Of a stretch of DNA of 64,000 nt, positions 28,206 to 37,463 are shown piece by piece. Made by a program: the position numbers and the translations under genes. The stretch is from Nocardia vulneris. Its GTDB lineage: Bacteria; Actinomycetota; Actinomycetes; Mycobacteriales; Mycobacteriaceae. Location: contig NZ_BDCI01000008.1 of the NCBI RefSeq assembly GCF_001613425.1, forward strand, positions 1-64,000. The letters run 5' to 3'. The notes below the pieces were generated by a model that worked only from the letters and a program-made list of their open reading frames with translations, had not been told where the DNA came from and made no database searches. Position 1 is the first letter of the stretch; the number at the start of each line of letters is the position of its first letter.

Positions 28206-29897
28206 GTGGATTCGGGCATCGGTGACCGGGAAGGTCGCAAGCACAACGGCATGGCCGTGGAACGGCCGGCCGGTGTCGCGGATGCGCCGACCCCCTTCAT
28301 CGACGCGCGAGCGCTGATCGGTTGCCGGCACCGGCTGCATCTGGACGCGGCCCACCCGGGGGCGCTGACCGGCGTCAGCGAGGACCCGGGCGTGCGGCAG
28401 CGCCGCGAGGCCGCCACCGCCCATCGGCTACGCGTGCGGGACGCGTTGATCGCGGCGGACCCGGACGGCTGGGTGGTCATCGATCCGACGCTGCGGGCGT
28501 CCGAACGGGCCGCGGCCACCATGCAGGCGTGTGCCGACGGAGTGCGCCACATCTGGGGCGCCCTGCTACCGCAGGAACCGGAGACCGGCCGGCGCGGCGG
28601 CTCGGAGATCCTGCTGCACGACGCCGACCGCGGCGGTTATATCCCGGTGATCGTGGTGAACCACAAGGTGACCGACCCGCGCCAGCCCGAGCCCGCCGAT
28701 TTCCACCCGACCACCTCGGACCCGTATCACTGGGATCCGCAACCGGATCGGCACCGCAAACTACGCCAGCAGCCCCGGGATCAGCAGCGCCTCGCGCACC
28801 TCTACCGGATGTTGCAGCGGCACGGCCTGGCCAGCCCCGCCCTGGTCGGCGGCGTGATCGGGTATCACTTCGATCGCATCCTCGTGCACGACCTCGGGCC
28901 CATCCTGGCCGACTATGACCAACGCTATGCCGACCGGGTCGCGGTGGTCCGCGGCGAGCTGCCGACGGTGCCGTCCAAGGTGCCCGAGTGCCGGCAGTGC
29001 CCCTGGTGGACGCGCAGCATCGAGGGGCCGAGCTGCGAGGGCTGGCTCATCGAACACCGCGACGTCAGCCTGGTCGCGCCCGGATCCCGCGCCGAGGTGC
29101 TGCGCAGGCACGACGTGCAGACCATCGACGATCTGGCGAGCTGGACCGGCGAGGACCCGGACGACTGGCAGCACGGCCCGTTCGACGAGGCGGTGGTCAC
29201 CGCCCGGGCCTGGATCGCGGGCGCGCCGCTGGTGCGCCGGGTGCAACCGGTGCGGGTGCAGCGGGCCGACGTCGAGGTGGACGTGGATCTGGAGAGCTTC
29301 CAGGAGTACGGCGCGTATCTGTGGGGCACGCTGCTCGATGGGGTGTACCGCCCGTTCGTCACCTGGGACCCGCTGCCCACCGAGGACGAGGGCCGCTCCT
29401 TCGGCGAATTCTGGACCTGGCTGATGACGGTGCGCGCGGAAACCAGGGCGCACGGGAAAACCTTTGCCGCCTACTGCTATTCGCGCACCGCCGAGGACAA
29501 GTGGCTGTACGAGTCGGCGCGCCGGTTCGCGGGCAGGCCCGGCGTGCCGACGGTGGACCAGGTGCGCGCGTTCGTGGACGGGCCGGAATGGGTGGACATG
29601 TTCCAGGCCGTATCCGACCAATTCATCTGCCCGAACGGCAAGGGGCTCAAGAAGATCGCGCCGGTCGCGGGCTTCGCCTGGCGCGACGCCGAGGCGGGCG
29701 GCGAGGCGTCGATGAGCTGGTATCGGCTGGCCGTCGGCTACGAGGACGCACCGGACCTGTCCCAGCGCACCCGTTTGCTGGAATACAACGAGGACGACGT
29801 GCGCGCCACCCAGGTGCTGCGCGAATGGATGTCGGATCGGGCCGACCTGGAGGTTCCTGGCCTCGAGGATTTCGGGAGACGTACTATCGCGACGTGA
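28206..29897 (+). CDS. TM0106-family RecB-like putative nuclease
   Basis: 563 residues. The N-terminal RecB-like part has D/E-rich segments EILLHDADRGGYIPVIVVNHKV. A cysteine set CRQCPWWTRSIEGPSC follows around residue 260, probably for an Fe-S cluster as in RecB-type Cas4/AddB proteins. The C-terminal region is RNase H-like (LESFQEYGAYLWGTLLDG through LLEYNEDDVRATQVLREWM, with the late DED-type acids). A start at GTG 28206 is chosen because CATACT ends 7 nt upstream, and upstream codons are open but lie across that promoter. The last four bases overlap htpG. Role in DNA repair or RNA handling is inferred. Confidence 0.85.
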   Translation: MDSGIGDREGRKHNGMAVERPAGVADAPTPFIDARALIGCRHRLHLDAAHPGALTGVSEDPGVRQRREAATAHRLRVRDALIAADPDGWVVIDPTLRASERAAATMQACADGVRHIWGALLPQEPETGRRGGSEILLHDADRGGYIPVIVVNHKVTDPRQPEPADFHPTTSDPYHWDPQPDRHRKLRQQPRDQQRLAHLYRMLQRHGLASPALVGGVIGYHFDRILVHDLGPILADYDQRYADRVAVVRGELPTVPSKVPECRQCPWWTRSIEGPSCEGWLIEHRDVSLVAPGSRAEVLRRHDVQTIDDLASWTGEDPDDWQHGPFDEAVVTARAWIAGAPLVRRVQPVRVQRADVEVDVDLESFQEYGAYLWGTLLDGVYRPFVTWDPLPTEDEGRSFGEFWTWLMTVRAETRAHGKTFAAYCYSRTAEDKWLYESARRFAGRPGVPTVDQVRAFVDGPEWVDMFQAVSDQFICPNGKGLKKIAPVAGFAWRDAEAGGEASMSWYRLAVGYEDAPDLSQRTRLLEYNEDDVRATQVLREWMSDRADLEVPGLEDFGRRTIAT

Positions 29898-31852
29898 CAG
29901 AGCACGTCGAACAACTCGAGTTCCAGGCAGAAACCCATCAGCTGCTCGAGCTGATGATCCATTCGGTCTACTCCAACAAGGACACCTTCCTGCGGGAGCT
30001 GATCTCGAACTCCTCCGACGCGCTGGACAAGCTGCGGCTGGAGTCCTTCCGGGACAAGGATCTGCACGTCGACACGTCCGACCTCCACATCGAGCTGGCG
30101 GTGGACAAGGACGACCGGATCCTCACCGTTCGGGACAACGGCATCGGCATGTCCCGCGCCGAGGTGGTCGACCTGATCGGCACCCTGGCCAAGTCCGGCA
30201 CCGCCGAGCTGCGCAAGAAGCTCAACGAGGCGAAGTCCGAGGCCGCGGCCGAGGAGCTGATCGGCCAATTCGGCATCGGCTTCTACTCGACCTTCATGGT
30301 CGCCGACAAGGTCACGCTGACCACCCGGCGCGCCGGGGAGACCGAGGGCACCCGGTGGGAATCCGCCGCCGGCAGCTCGACCTACACCATCGAAACCCTC
30401 GACGAGGCCCCGCAGGGCACCGCGGTATCGCTGCACCTGAAGCCCGCCGACGAGGAAGACCACCTTTTCGACTACACCCAGGAGTGGAAGCTCCGGGAGA
30501 TCGTCAAGAAGTACTCCGACTTCATCGCGTGGCCGATCCGCATGCAGGTCGAGCGGACCGTCACCGAGGGAGAGGGCGAGGAGAAGTCCGAAAAGACCAT
30601 CCTCGAGGACCAAACCCTCAATTCCATGAAGGCGTTGTGGACCCGCCCGAAGAGCGAGGTCAGCGACGAGGAGTACAAGGAGTTCTACAAGCACGTCAGC
30701 CACGCCTGGGACGATCCGCTGGAGATCATCCCGATGAAGGCGGAGGGCACCTTCGAATACCAGGCGCTGCTGTTCCTACCCTCGCAGGCGCCGTTCGACC
30801 TGTTCACCCGCGAGCACAAGCGCGGCGTGCAGCTCTACGTCAAGCGGGTGTTCATCATGGACAACTGCGAAGAGCTGATGCCGGAGTATCTGCGCTTCGT
30901 CAAGGGTGTGGTGGACGCGCAGGACTTGTCGCTCAACGTGTCCCGCGAGATCCTGCAGCAGGACCGCCAGATCCAGATGATCCGCAAGCGGCTGGTCAAG
31001 AAGGTGCTGTCCACGGTCAAGGAGCTGCAGGGCGCCGAGGACCAGGGCAAGTACCAGACCTTCTGGCGCGAATTCGGCCGGGTGCTCAAGGAGGGTCTGC
31101 TCGGCGATTTCGACAACCGCGAGACCATCCTGCAGGTGTCCTCGTTCGCCTCGACGAATTCCGAGTCCGAGCTGACCACGCTCGCCCAGTACGTCGAGCG
31201 GATGCCCGAGGGCCAGGACGCGATCTACTACATGACCGGCGAATCCCGGCAGCAGATCGAAAGCTCCCCGCACATGGAGGCTTTCCAGGCCAAGGGCCGC
31301 GAGGTCCTGATCCTGACCGACCCGGTCGACGAGATGTGGGTCGGCTCGGTGCCGGACTTCGACGGCAAGCCGTTCACCTCGATCGCCAAGGGCGAGGTCG
31401 ACCTGGAGTCCGAGGAGGAGAAGAAGGCCTCCGAGGCGCTGCGCGAACAGCAGGACAAGGACTTCGCCGAGGTGCTCACCTGGCTCGGCAAGACCCTGGA
31501 CGAGAACATCAAGGAGGTGCGCCTCACCAACCGGCTCACCACCTCGCCCGCCTGCCTCGTCGGTGATGTCTTCGACTTCACCCCGATGTTGGAGCGGATG
31601 TATCGCGCGTCCGGGCAGGCACTGCCGGAGTCCAAGCGGATTCTGGAACTCAACCCGACGCATCCGCTGGTCACCGGCCTGCGCGACGCGTACGACACGC
31701 GCAAGGAGGACGCGGACGCGGGCAAGGTGCCCGAGCTGACCGAAACCGCCGAATTGCTGTACGGCACCGCCGTGCTGGCCGAGGGCGGCGAGCTGAAGGA
31801 TCCGGCGCGGTTCGCGCACATCCTCACCGATCGGCTCACCCGCACCCTCTGA
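29894..31852 (+). CDS. htpG: Molecular chaperone HtpG (Hsp90)
   Basis: 652 residues, usual HtpG length. ATP site motifs of the GHKL domain are present: ELISNSSDALDKLR (catalytic Glu and Mg-binding Asn), DNGIGM and GQFGIGFYS. The middle and C-terminal dimerisation domains follow. The start is GTG at 29894, overlapping the upstream stop (GTGA). A -10-like TACTAT (29882-29887) ends 6 nt before the GTG, so it may also have its own leaderless promoter inside the upstream gene. No HrcA or HAIR element was seen. Confidence 0.97.
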   Translation: MTEHVEQLEFQAETHQLLELMIHSVYSNKDTFLRELISNSSDALDKLRLESFRDKDLHVDTSDLHIELAVDKDDRILTVRDNGIGMSRAEVVDLIGTLAKSGTAELRKKLNEAKSEAAAEELIGQFGIGFYSTFMVADKVTLTTRRAGETEGTRWESAAGSSTYTIETLDEAPQGTAVSLHLKPADEEDHLFDYTQEWKLREIVKKYSDFIAWPIRMQVERTVTEGEGEEKSEKTILEDQTLNSMKALWTRPKSEVSDEEYKEFYKHVSHAWDDPLEIIPMKAEGTFEYQALLFLPSQAPFDLFTREHKRGVQLYVKRVFIMDNCEELMPEYLRFVKGVVDAQDLSLNVSREILQQDRQIQMIRKRLVKKVLSTVKELQGAEDQGKYQTFWREFGRVLKEGLLGDFDNRETILQVSSFASTNSESELTTLAQYVERMPEGQDAIYYMTGESRQQIESSPHMEAFQAKGREVLILTDPVDEMWVGSVPDFDGKPFTSIAKGEVDLESEEEKKASEALREQQDKDFAEVLTWLGKTLDENIKEVRLTNRLTTSPACLVGDVFDFTPMLERMYRASGQALPESKRILELNPTHPLVTGLRDAYDTRKEDADAGKVPELTETAELLYGTAVLAEGGELKDPARFAHILTDRLTRTL

Positions 31853-31869
31853 GTTCACTTCGCGCACAC

Positions 31870-31907
31870 CCGAAGGCCACCGGATCCGCGGATCCGGTGG
31901 CCTTCGG
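31870..31907 (+). terminator. Rho-independent terminator of htpG
   Basis: An 18-bp perfect stem, arms 31870-31887 and 31890-31907, with a 2-nt loop and a TCTTTGC tail. Confidence 0.88.
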
Positions 31908-32000
31908 TCTTTGCTTCGCGCACAGCGATTTTCGTTCGAGTTGGTGGTCCGGCGCGGTCCGAGGCGGTTAAATTTGGACATTCGAAAGGATCGCCAGCTC

Positions 32001-32819
32001 ATGTCCGGAAACCCTCTCGCCGTCGCCGAGCCGTGGGATCTCGTCGCCGACGGCTACGCGGAATTCGCGCCCGCGCTCATGCAACCGTTCTCCGATCGCG
32101 CCCTCGAATTCGCCTCGCTGACAACGGCTTCGCAGGTCATCGATGTCGCGGCGGGTACGGGACTGTTGAGCCTGCTGGCCGCGCCGCAGGTGGCGCGGGT
32201 ACACGCGATCGACTTCTCCGCGCCGATGCTGGCGCGGCTGAGCACCGCCGCGCGGGCCGCCGGGCTGACCAACATCGAGACGCGGGTGGGCGACGGACAG
32301 GACCTGCCGTACGAGAGCGACCGGTTCGACGCGGGGTTCTCCATGTTCGGGTTGATGTTCTTCCCGGAGCGGGTCAAGGGTTTCGGCGAGCTGTTCCGGG
32401 TGCTGCGCCCGGGCGGGACGGCGGTGGTGTCCAGTTGGGCGCCGGTGGTCGAATCACCGTTGATGCGCTTGATGTTCGGCGCGATCGCGGCCGCCGACCC
32501 GAGCATCCAGGAGCCGCAGCCCAATTACCTCAGTCTGGAGAATCCGGAGATCTTCGAGACCGAGATGCGCCGGGCCGGCTTCGAAGCCGTGTCCATCCAA
32601 CGCCATTCGACCGCACTGGCCTGCGCCGGCGCCGACCAGCTGTGGGACACCATGGTGCGCAGCAGCGCGCCGCTGACGCTCATGCGGCGCAACGTCGGCG
32701 AGCAGGTGTGGGCCGAGCGGGTATCGCTGATGAAGTCCTACCTGGCCGCCAACTACCGGCCGAACCAGCCGCTGTCGACCACCGCGTTTCTCGGGATCGG
32801 GCACAAGCCCGCGCTCTGA
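32001..32819 (+). CDS. Class I SAM-dependent methyltransferase
   Basis: 272 residues. Motif I is VIDVAAGTGLLSLLA, followed by VHAIDFSAPMLARL (acidic end of strand 2), GDGQDLPYESDRFDAGFSMFGLM and FRVLRPGGTAVVSSW. These mark a UbiE/Methyltransf_11 enzyme acting on a small molecule. The substrate is unknown. The ATG at 32001 follows AAAGGA at about 31985. It converges on the SDR gene with a shared terminator. Confidence 0.9.
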   Translation: MSGNPLAVAEPWDLVADGYAEFAPALMQPFSDRALEFASLTTASQVIDVAAGTGLLSLLAAPQVARVHAIDFSAPMLARLSTAARAAGLTNIETRVGDGQDLPYESDRFDAGFSMFGLMFFPERVKGFGELFRVLRPGGTAVVSSWAPVVESPLMRLMFGAIAAADPSIQEPQPNYLSLENPEIFETEMRRAGFEAVSIQRHSTALACAGADQLWDTMVRSSAPLTLMRRNVGEQVWAERVSLMKSYLAANYRPNQPLSTTAFLGIGHKPAL

Positions 32820-32826
32820 AAATCGA

Positions 32827-32863
32827 AAAGCCGCCGTCGACCGAGTCGGTCGACAGCGGCTTT
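32827..32863. terminator. Bidirectional terminator
   Basis: AAAGCCGC (32827-32834) and GTCGACCGA pair with TCGGTCGAC and GCGGCTTT (ending 32863), with one C/A mismatch. It separates convergent methyltransferase and SDR genes. Confidence 0.85.
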
Positions 32864-32877
32864 CCCGCAGGGAGGGC

Positions 32878-33645
32878 CTAGCGCGGGGCCATGCGCAGCG
32901 CGCCGTCCATGCGGATGGTCTCACCGTTGAGGTAGTCGTGCTCGACGATGTACTGCGAGAGCTGCGCGTACTCGTCCGGGCGGCCCAGGCGCGACGGGAA
33001 CGGCACGCCGGCCTCGAGGCCCTTGCGGTACTCCTCGGTGACGCCGGCCAGCATCGGGGTGTCGATGATGCCGGGGGCGATGGTGTTCACCCGGATGCCG
33101 AACTGGGCCAGGTCGCGCGCGGCCGGCACGGTCATGCCGTGCACGCCACCCTTGGAGGCGGAGTACGCGATCTGGCCGATCTGGCCCTCGAACGCGGCCA
33201 CGGAGGCGGTGTTGATGATGACGCCACGCTGACCGTATTCGTCGACGGTGTCGGTCTTGGAGATCGCGTCGGCGGCCAGGCGCATGACGTTGAAGGTGCC
33301 GAGCAGGTTCACGGTGATGACCGTGCGGAACAGCTCGAGGTCGTGCGGGCCGTTCTTGGACAGGATGCGCCCCGCCCAGCCGACGCCCGCGCAGTTCACC
33401 ACGATGCGCAGCGGCGCACCGGACTCGACGACCTTCGCGACCGCGGCGCCGACCTCGTCGTTGCTGGTGACGTCGGCCGGAATGAGGGTGACCCCGGCGG
33501 GCACGTTATCGCCCGCGCGCTCGATGGACTGCGGCACATCCAGGCCGAAAACGGTGGCCCCCAGCTCGGCGAAACGCTTGGCAGTGGCGGCGCCGAGGCC
33601 GGATGCGCCTCCGGTGACAATGGCGGCGGAACCCGAAATCTCCAC
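32878..33645 (-). CDS. SDR, 3-hydroxyacyl-CoA (type 10 HSD-like) dehydrogenase
   Basis: 255 residues. The NAD-binding motif TGGASGLGAATA, NCAGVGWAGR, catalytic Ser in NTASVAAFEGQIGQ, and YSASKGG with Tyr/Lys identify a classical SDR. The insert DAISKTDTVDEYGQRGVIINT and the C-terminal LNGETIRMDGALRMAPR resemble the HSD10/3-hydroxy-2-methylbutyryl-CoA dehydrogenase group (Rv1144 type), which acts in branched-chain acyl-CoA and steroid oxidation. I start at GTG 33645 with GAGAGGA 5 nt upstream. The 16 extra upstream codons (from 33693) are not family-like. Confidence 0.88.
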   Translation of the reverse strand: MEISGSAAIVTGGASGLGAATAKRFAELGATVFGLDVPQSIERAGDNVPAGVTLIPADVTSNDEVGAAVAKVVESGAPLRIVVNCAGVGWAGRILSKNGPHDLELFRTVITVNLLGTFNVMRLAADAISKTDTVDEYGQRGVIINTASVAAFEGQIGQIAYSASKGGVHGMTVPAARDLAQFGIRVNTIAPGIIDTPMLAGVTEEYRKGLEAGVPFPSRLGRPDEYAQLSQYIVEHDYLNGETIRMDGALRMAPR

Positions 33646-33760
33646 GATGGTCCTCTCGTTCGTGACAGCCAGTTGGCCCTTCGTCAATTGCACCCTAACG
33701 GGTGTGCCGGACCGGGCAGGTGAGACCTCCCTCTCACGTCGGAGAGGACCATCGTCGAGG

Positions 33761-34504
33761 CTACTGGAGGGTCACTTTGGTGCCGCCGGAAAACATCGAA
33801 TCGTGCAGCACGATGTGGTTCGGAACTGCGTCGGGTGGCAGATCGAAGACAACCTGGGCGGTGACCGTGTTGCCTGGGTTCACGCCGGCGTAAAGGCTCG
33901 TGTCCGGCTGTAGATTGATCGCGGCCGCGGCGTCGTTCTCGAACTTGCGGTTCTGCGCATCGAACAAGTACTGAGCGCTCGGGCTGAAACCCTGCGGTTT
34001 GTTCGACGTGTTCTTCACTGTCATGGACACGATCGTGTAGGCGCCCTGGGCTTTTCGCTGTAGATAAGGGTTATCGCCCACCACGGCCAAGCCGCTCTGC
34101 ACGCTGGTGACAACGAACTCGAATTTGCCGTCACGTACCGGCGTATTGAGGCCCGGCAAGGCTGCAGAGGGTTTTGACGGCTCGGGTGCTGCCGCCGGTG
34201 CCGAGCCGGCTGGGACCGCGGCCGCGCTGCTCGGCGCCGCTTCGTCTTTGTTGTCGTTTCCGCCGGTCAGGGCGCCGATGACGGCACCGAAACCGCAAAG
34301 CCCGACTATGACGGCGACGACGATCAAAACGACTTTGCCTGCACTGGATTTTTTCTGGGGTGGCGGTCCGTAGCCGGGTCCCGGGGGCGGCGGATACTGC
34401 CCCGGTTGGAGCGGAAACTGTTGCCCGACACCCGGAGGTGTTTGGCTGCTCCAAGGCGGATTCTGCGGTTGCTGGGGTGGATAGTCCCCCTGCGGAGTCG
34501 TCAT
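33761..34504 (-). CDS. DUF4352 family surface protein
   Basis: 247 residues. The N-terminal 50 residues are a Pro/Gln/Gly-rich cytosolic tail. A TM helix follows (VVLIVVAVIVGLCGFGAVIGAL), then an Ala/Pro/Ser linker and a C-terminal immunoglobulin-like DUF4352 domain (about 115-247; KFEFVVTSVQSGLAVV, GAYTIVSMTVKNTSNKPQ). It is a type II membrane protein with an extracytoplasmic domain. AGAGGGC precedes the ATG. Function is unknown. Its codon use is less extreme in GC than the neighbours. Confidence 0.85.
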   Translation of the reverse strand: MTTPQGDYPPQQPQNPPWSSQTPPGVGQQFPLQPGQYPPPPGPGYGPPPQKKSSAGKVVLIVVAVIVGLCGFGAVIGALTGGNDNKDEAAPSSAAAVPAGSAPAAAPEPSKPSAALPGLNTPVRDGKFEFVVTSVQSGLAVVGDNPYLQRKAQGAYTIVSMTVKNTSNKPQGFSPSAQYLFDAQNRKFENDAAAAINLQPDTSLYAGVNPGNTVTAQVVFDLPPDAVPNHIVLHDSMFSGGTKVTLQ

Positions 34505-34699
34505 CGTTTTGCCCTCTGTGAGAAATGAACGGATTGCGAGGGCTCTATCGAGGACTTGTGATCTGCGTTACATTTGCTTTGTCAAAGGAATAACTGAATT
34601 TCCTGCAGTCGGCTGCCTATTTCCAGAGTTTGTGTCGCCTTCATCGCCGCGTGGGATTATTTGCGAACAGATGTGTTCTTGGGTGGTACCGTCGCTGGC

Positions 34700-35578
34700 A
34701 TGAAGCTGTTCTCCGCGACGTCCGTGGCCGGTCGCAAGGTATTGATCACCGGGGCGGCGCGGGGGATCGGGGCCGCGCTGGCCCGGCAACTGCACGCCCA
34801 CGGCGCCCGGGTCGCGCTGCTGGGGTTGGAGCCGGAACTGCTCGCCGAAGTCGCGGCCGACTGCGGGGACGCCCCGTGGCGATACTGCGATGTCGGCGAC
34901 GCCGAACAGGTCGACCGGGTGGTGCAGACGCTGGTCGGTGAGCTCGGCGGGTTGGACGTGGTGGTCGCCAACGCGGGCATCGCGCGGCAGCTGCCGTTGC
35001 TCGGCGGCGACACCGCGGTGATGGAGCAGACGCTCGCGGTCAACGTCCTCGGCGTCTACTACACGTTGCGCGCGGCCGGACCGCACATCAGTCACGCGAA
35101 CGGCTATGCGCTGCTGGTGTCCTCGCTCGCCGCGGCGGTCAACCTGCCGCTGGTCGGCGCGTACAGCGCGGCGAAGGCGGCGGTGGAGGCCCTGGGCAAT
35201 ACGTTGCGCATCGAGGTCAAGCACACCGGCGCGAAGGTAGGCGTCGCGTATTTCGCCGAACTGGACACCGATATGACCTCGCGCGGATTCGGCACCGACG
35301 CGGCGCGCGCCATCATCGGGCGCGCCACGGTGTCCGGTGTCGCGCCGCTCGGCCCCGCCATCGACGCGGTGGAAAAAGCCATCGCGCGCCGGAGCCGCCA
35401 GGTCGTGTCACCGTGGTGGGTGGCCTACGTGCTGCCTGCCCGCCCGGTCGCTCAGCGGGTCATCGACCTCGCTCTGCGGCGCGGCGTACCGCGCGCGCTG
35501 GAGATCGCCCGGAAGGAAGCGGCACCCTTCACAACAGACCAACCAGACAGACCACGCAAAATGGAGCGGCCCGTCTAG
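34700..35578 (+). CDS. SDR family oxidoreductase
   Basis: 292 residues. TGAARGIGAALARQL (cofactor Gly-rich loop), ANAGIARQ, the catalytic SSLAAAVNLPLVGAYSAAKAAVEAL with Ser/Tyr/Lys, and a hydrophobic C-terminal segment with WVAYVLPARPV. Length and the C-terminal hydrophobic region resemble the mycobacterial long-chain acyl reductase type SDRs. TACCGT (34687-34692) ends 7 nt before ATG 34700. The TetR gene starts 23 bp downstream on the same strand, so they may be co-transcribed. Confidence 0.88.
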   Translation: MKLFSATSVAGRKVLITGAARGIGAALARQLHAHGARVALLGLEPELLAEVAADCGDAPWRYCDVGDAEQVDRVVQTLVGELGGLDVVVANAGIARQLPLLGGDTAVMEQTLAVNVLGVYYTLRAAGPHISHANGYALLVSSLAAAVNLPLVGAYSAAKAAVEALGNTLRIEVKHTGAKVGVAYFAELDTDMTSRGFGTDAARAIIGRATVSGVAPLGPAIDAVEKAIARRSRQVVSPWWVAYVLPARPVAQRVIDLALRRGVPRALEIARKEAAPFTTDQPDRPRKMERPV

Positions 35579-35601
35579 ACCGACAACACCGGAGTTCCCG
35601 A

Positions 35602-36264
35602 ATGACCGAATCGGCAACCAGCGCACGGCAACTCCCGCGGGGCAGGCACGGCCTGCCGCGGGAGCAGGTGGTCGCCTCGCAGCGCGAGCGCATCCTGATC
35701 GCGATGGCCGAGGCGATGGTCGAGAACGGTTACGTCGGGACCTCCGTCGCCGCGATCCTGAAGCGGGCCGGGGTCTCCCGGGAAACCTTCTACGAGCAAT
35801 TCCGTTCCAAGGAGGCCTGTTTCGAGGCTGCGTACGAGCGGGCCGCGCAGAATCTGCTCGAGCGCATCGCCGGTGCGTCGCTGGAAGCCGACGGAGCACC
35901 GGCCGCGGCCACCGAGCTGGACCCGGTGACCCGGATGGACAAGATCTTCGCCGCCTACCTCCAGCACCTGGTCGACGACCCGGCCAGCGCCCGCCTGTTC
36001 CTGGTCGAGGTCTACGCGGTCGGTTCGGCCGCCATCGCGCGCCGCGCCCAACTGCAGGAGCTGTTCGTCGGCCTGATCGCCGACGTCCTCGACGCCCGCA
36101 CCGACGACCAACGCTTCGCCTGCATCACCCTGGCCGCCGCGATCAGCGCCATGGTCACCGGCCGAATCGCTGCCGAAGACCTGGACGGCCTCCTCGCCCT
36201 CCGCGCCCCCCTCCTGGACCTCGTCCGCCGCGGCGGACGACTGTACGGCGAAGCCCTCGCCTGA
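35602..36264 (+). CDS. TetR/AcrR family regulator
   Basis: 220 residues. The HTH covers about 35-75: ERILIAMAEAMVENGYVGTSVAAILKRAGVSRETFYEQF, a canonical TetR_N domain. The C-terminal part has DPASARLFLVEVYAVG, frequent in TetR_C regulators with this architecture. GGAG at 35591 serves the ATG at 35602. It is the second gene of a probable SDR-TetR pair. No palindromic operator was found in the immediate upstream region. Confidence 0.9.
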   Translation: MTESATSARQLPRGRHGLPREQVVASQRERILIAMAEAMVENGYVGTSVAAILKRAGVSRETFYEQFRSKEACFEAAYERAAQNLLERIAGASLEADGAPAAATELDPVTRMDKIFAAYLQHLVDDPASARLFLVEVYAVGSAAIARRAQLQELFVGLIADVLDARTDDQRFACITLAAAISAMVTGRIAAEDLDGLLALRAPLLDLVRRGGRLYGEALA

Positions 36265-36358
36265 CCGCAGCCCCGCCTACCAGTCGCGGTATGGCGCGCG
36301 CCGTTTGGTTGAGCGCGCGCTCCGTAGTGCTCGTCCTGTGCCGCGCGGGTTTTGGCGT

Positions 36359-36394
36359 CCCGCGCGCGTGTCGGTTGAAGGACACGCGCGCGGG
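36359..36394. terminator. Strong hairpin between convergent TetR and exporter genes
   Basis: CCCGCGCGCGTGTC (36359-36372) and its exact reverse complement (36381-36394) form a 14-bp stem with an 8-nt loop. There is no T-run on either side. Confidence 0.7.
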
Positions 36395-36437
36395 GGTGGC
36401 GAAATGTGCGCGGCAGCGTCGGTCGCTCTTGGTCCGG

Positions 36438-37169
36438 CTAGCGGTGGGTGGGCGGGTCGGCGGGGATCGCGGGTTGGTCGGCGGGCTCGGCCGGTGTGGC
36501 GCGGCGCAGGCGGCGGGTGGCGAGGAGGGCGGCACCGCCGAGGGCGGGGGCGGTCGCGGCGAGCAGGGCGACGGTGAGGCCGCCGAGATCCGGCGCGGCG
36601 GTCGAGATCAGGGTCAGCGCACCGAAGTACAGGAACAGGAGCCCGGAGCCGATGCCGATGGCGCGTTCGGGCAGGTGCTTGCCGACCAGGATGCCGATGG
36701 CGATGGCCAGGGCGTCGGCGGCGACCATGCCGATGGTCGAGCCGACCCACACGCCGATCCAGTCGTAGTCGGTGGCCAGGGCGGCGGTCGCGAACATGGT
36801 GCGGTCGCCGAGTTCGGCGAGCAGGAACGCGGACAGCACCACGAAGAACGGGGCGGTGCTCGCGCGCAACGATTTCGGGGCCGGGTCGTCTTCGCCGGCG
36901 GTACCGAAGTGTTCGCGCAGGGTCCATACACCGACGGCCAGGAAGGTGAGCGCGGCGACCAGGGCGATGGCCCGGGTGGGCAGTGCCGAGCCGAGGAAGT
37001 AGCCGACGCCGACCGAGAGCAGATGCACCGCGGCGGAGGCGGTCGCGATCCCGCCGAGCACGACCCACCAGCGGTAGCGCAGGGCGAACGTCAACGCCAT
37101 CAGCTGGGATTTGTCGCCCAGCTCGGCGAGGAAGACGATGCCGATACTCAGCAAAACGGTGGCGATCAT
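36438..37169 (-). CDS. TMEM165/GDT1 (UPF0016) family manganese exporter
   Basis: 243 residues, two three-helix repeats, each with the family signature E-L-G-D-(K/R)-(S/T): LAELGDKSQLMALTFAL near residue 14 and LAELGDRTMFATAAL near 113. The internal duplication and these acids form the cation path. UPF0016 proteins of bacteria (MneA, for example) export Mn(II). A yybP-ykoY Mn riboswitch directly upstream supports manganese as substrate. The protein ends with a basic, Pro-rich tail. Start at ATG 37169, with AGGAG about 10 nt upstream. Confidence 0.92.
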   Translation of the reverse strand: MIATVLLSIGIVFLAELGDKSQLMALTFALRYRWWVVLGGIATASAAVHLLSVGVGYFLGSALPTRAIALVAALTFLAVGVWTLREHFGTAGEDDPAPKSLRASTAPFFVVLSAFLLAELGDRTMFATAALATDYDWIGVWVGSTIGMVAADALAIAIGILVGKHLPERAIGIGSGLLFLYFGALTLISTAAPDLGGLTVALLAATAPALGGAALLATRRLRRATPAEPADQPAIPADPPTHR

Positions 37170-37189
37170 GATGTGTGCGGCTCCTGGGT

Positions 37190-37228
37190 CTCCGGCCTGC
37201 CGGCCGGAGTCTGGATACGCCTCCGGCC
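37190..37228 (-). promoter_or_regulatory. Expression platform of the Mn riboswitch
   Basis: Three mutually complementary 8-mers lie between aptamer and start: A GGCCGGAG (complement of 37221-37228), B CTCCGGCC (37202-37209) and C GGCCGGAG (37190-37197). A can pair with B, or B with C (4-nt loop). The B:C hairpin ends next to the AGGAG ribosome binding site at about 37179-37184. Mn would choose between the two. Confidence 0.65.
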
Positions 37229-37249
37229 GACAACGAATGTTGTCCTGGC

Positions 37250-37356
37250 CGAAGGTCTCGCCCACCGGAACGAACCGGTTCACACAGCCGGACCCGATCC
37301 CTTGTGGGGTGGCGGGTCAGTATGTCGACTATGTGATTGGGGGCTACTCCCCTTCG
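37250..37356 (-). promoter_or_regulatory. yybP-ykoY manganese riboswitch aptamer
   Basis: On the minus strand, CGAAGG (37351-37356) pairs with CCTTCG (37250-37255) as P1. Inside it lie the two signature loops, AAGGGGAGTAGC after the 5' strand and GCGAGACC before the 3' strand, with GTCGACATAC between them. These conserved elements form the Mn(II) pocket in characterised members. It lies 81 bp upstream of the UPF0016 exporter, a common pairing for this class. Confidence 0.88.
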
Positions 37357-37463
37357 CTGCCGCCGACTTTACCCGCCGAACGCCGGGCATGCCAACCCGC
37401 TGTAATCGAAATCGCAATGCGCACAATAAGTTTGGTGATCCGTGCCGCGAGTTTCGGGTACCC

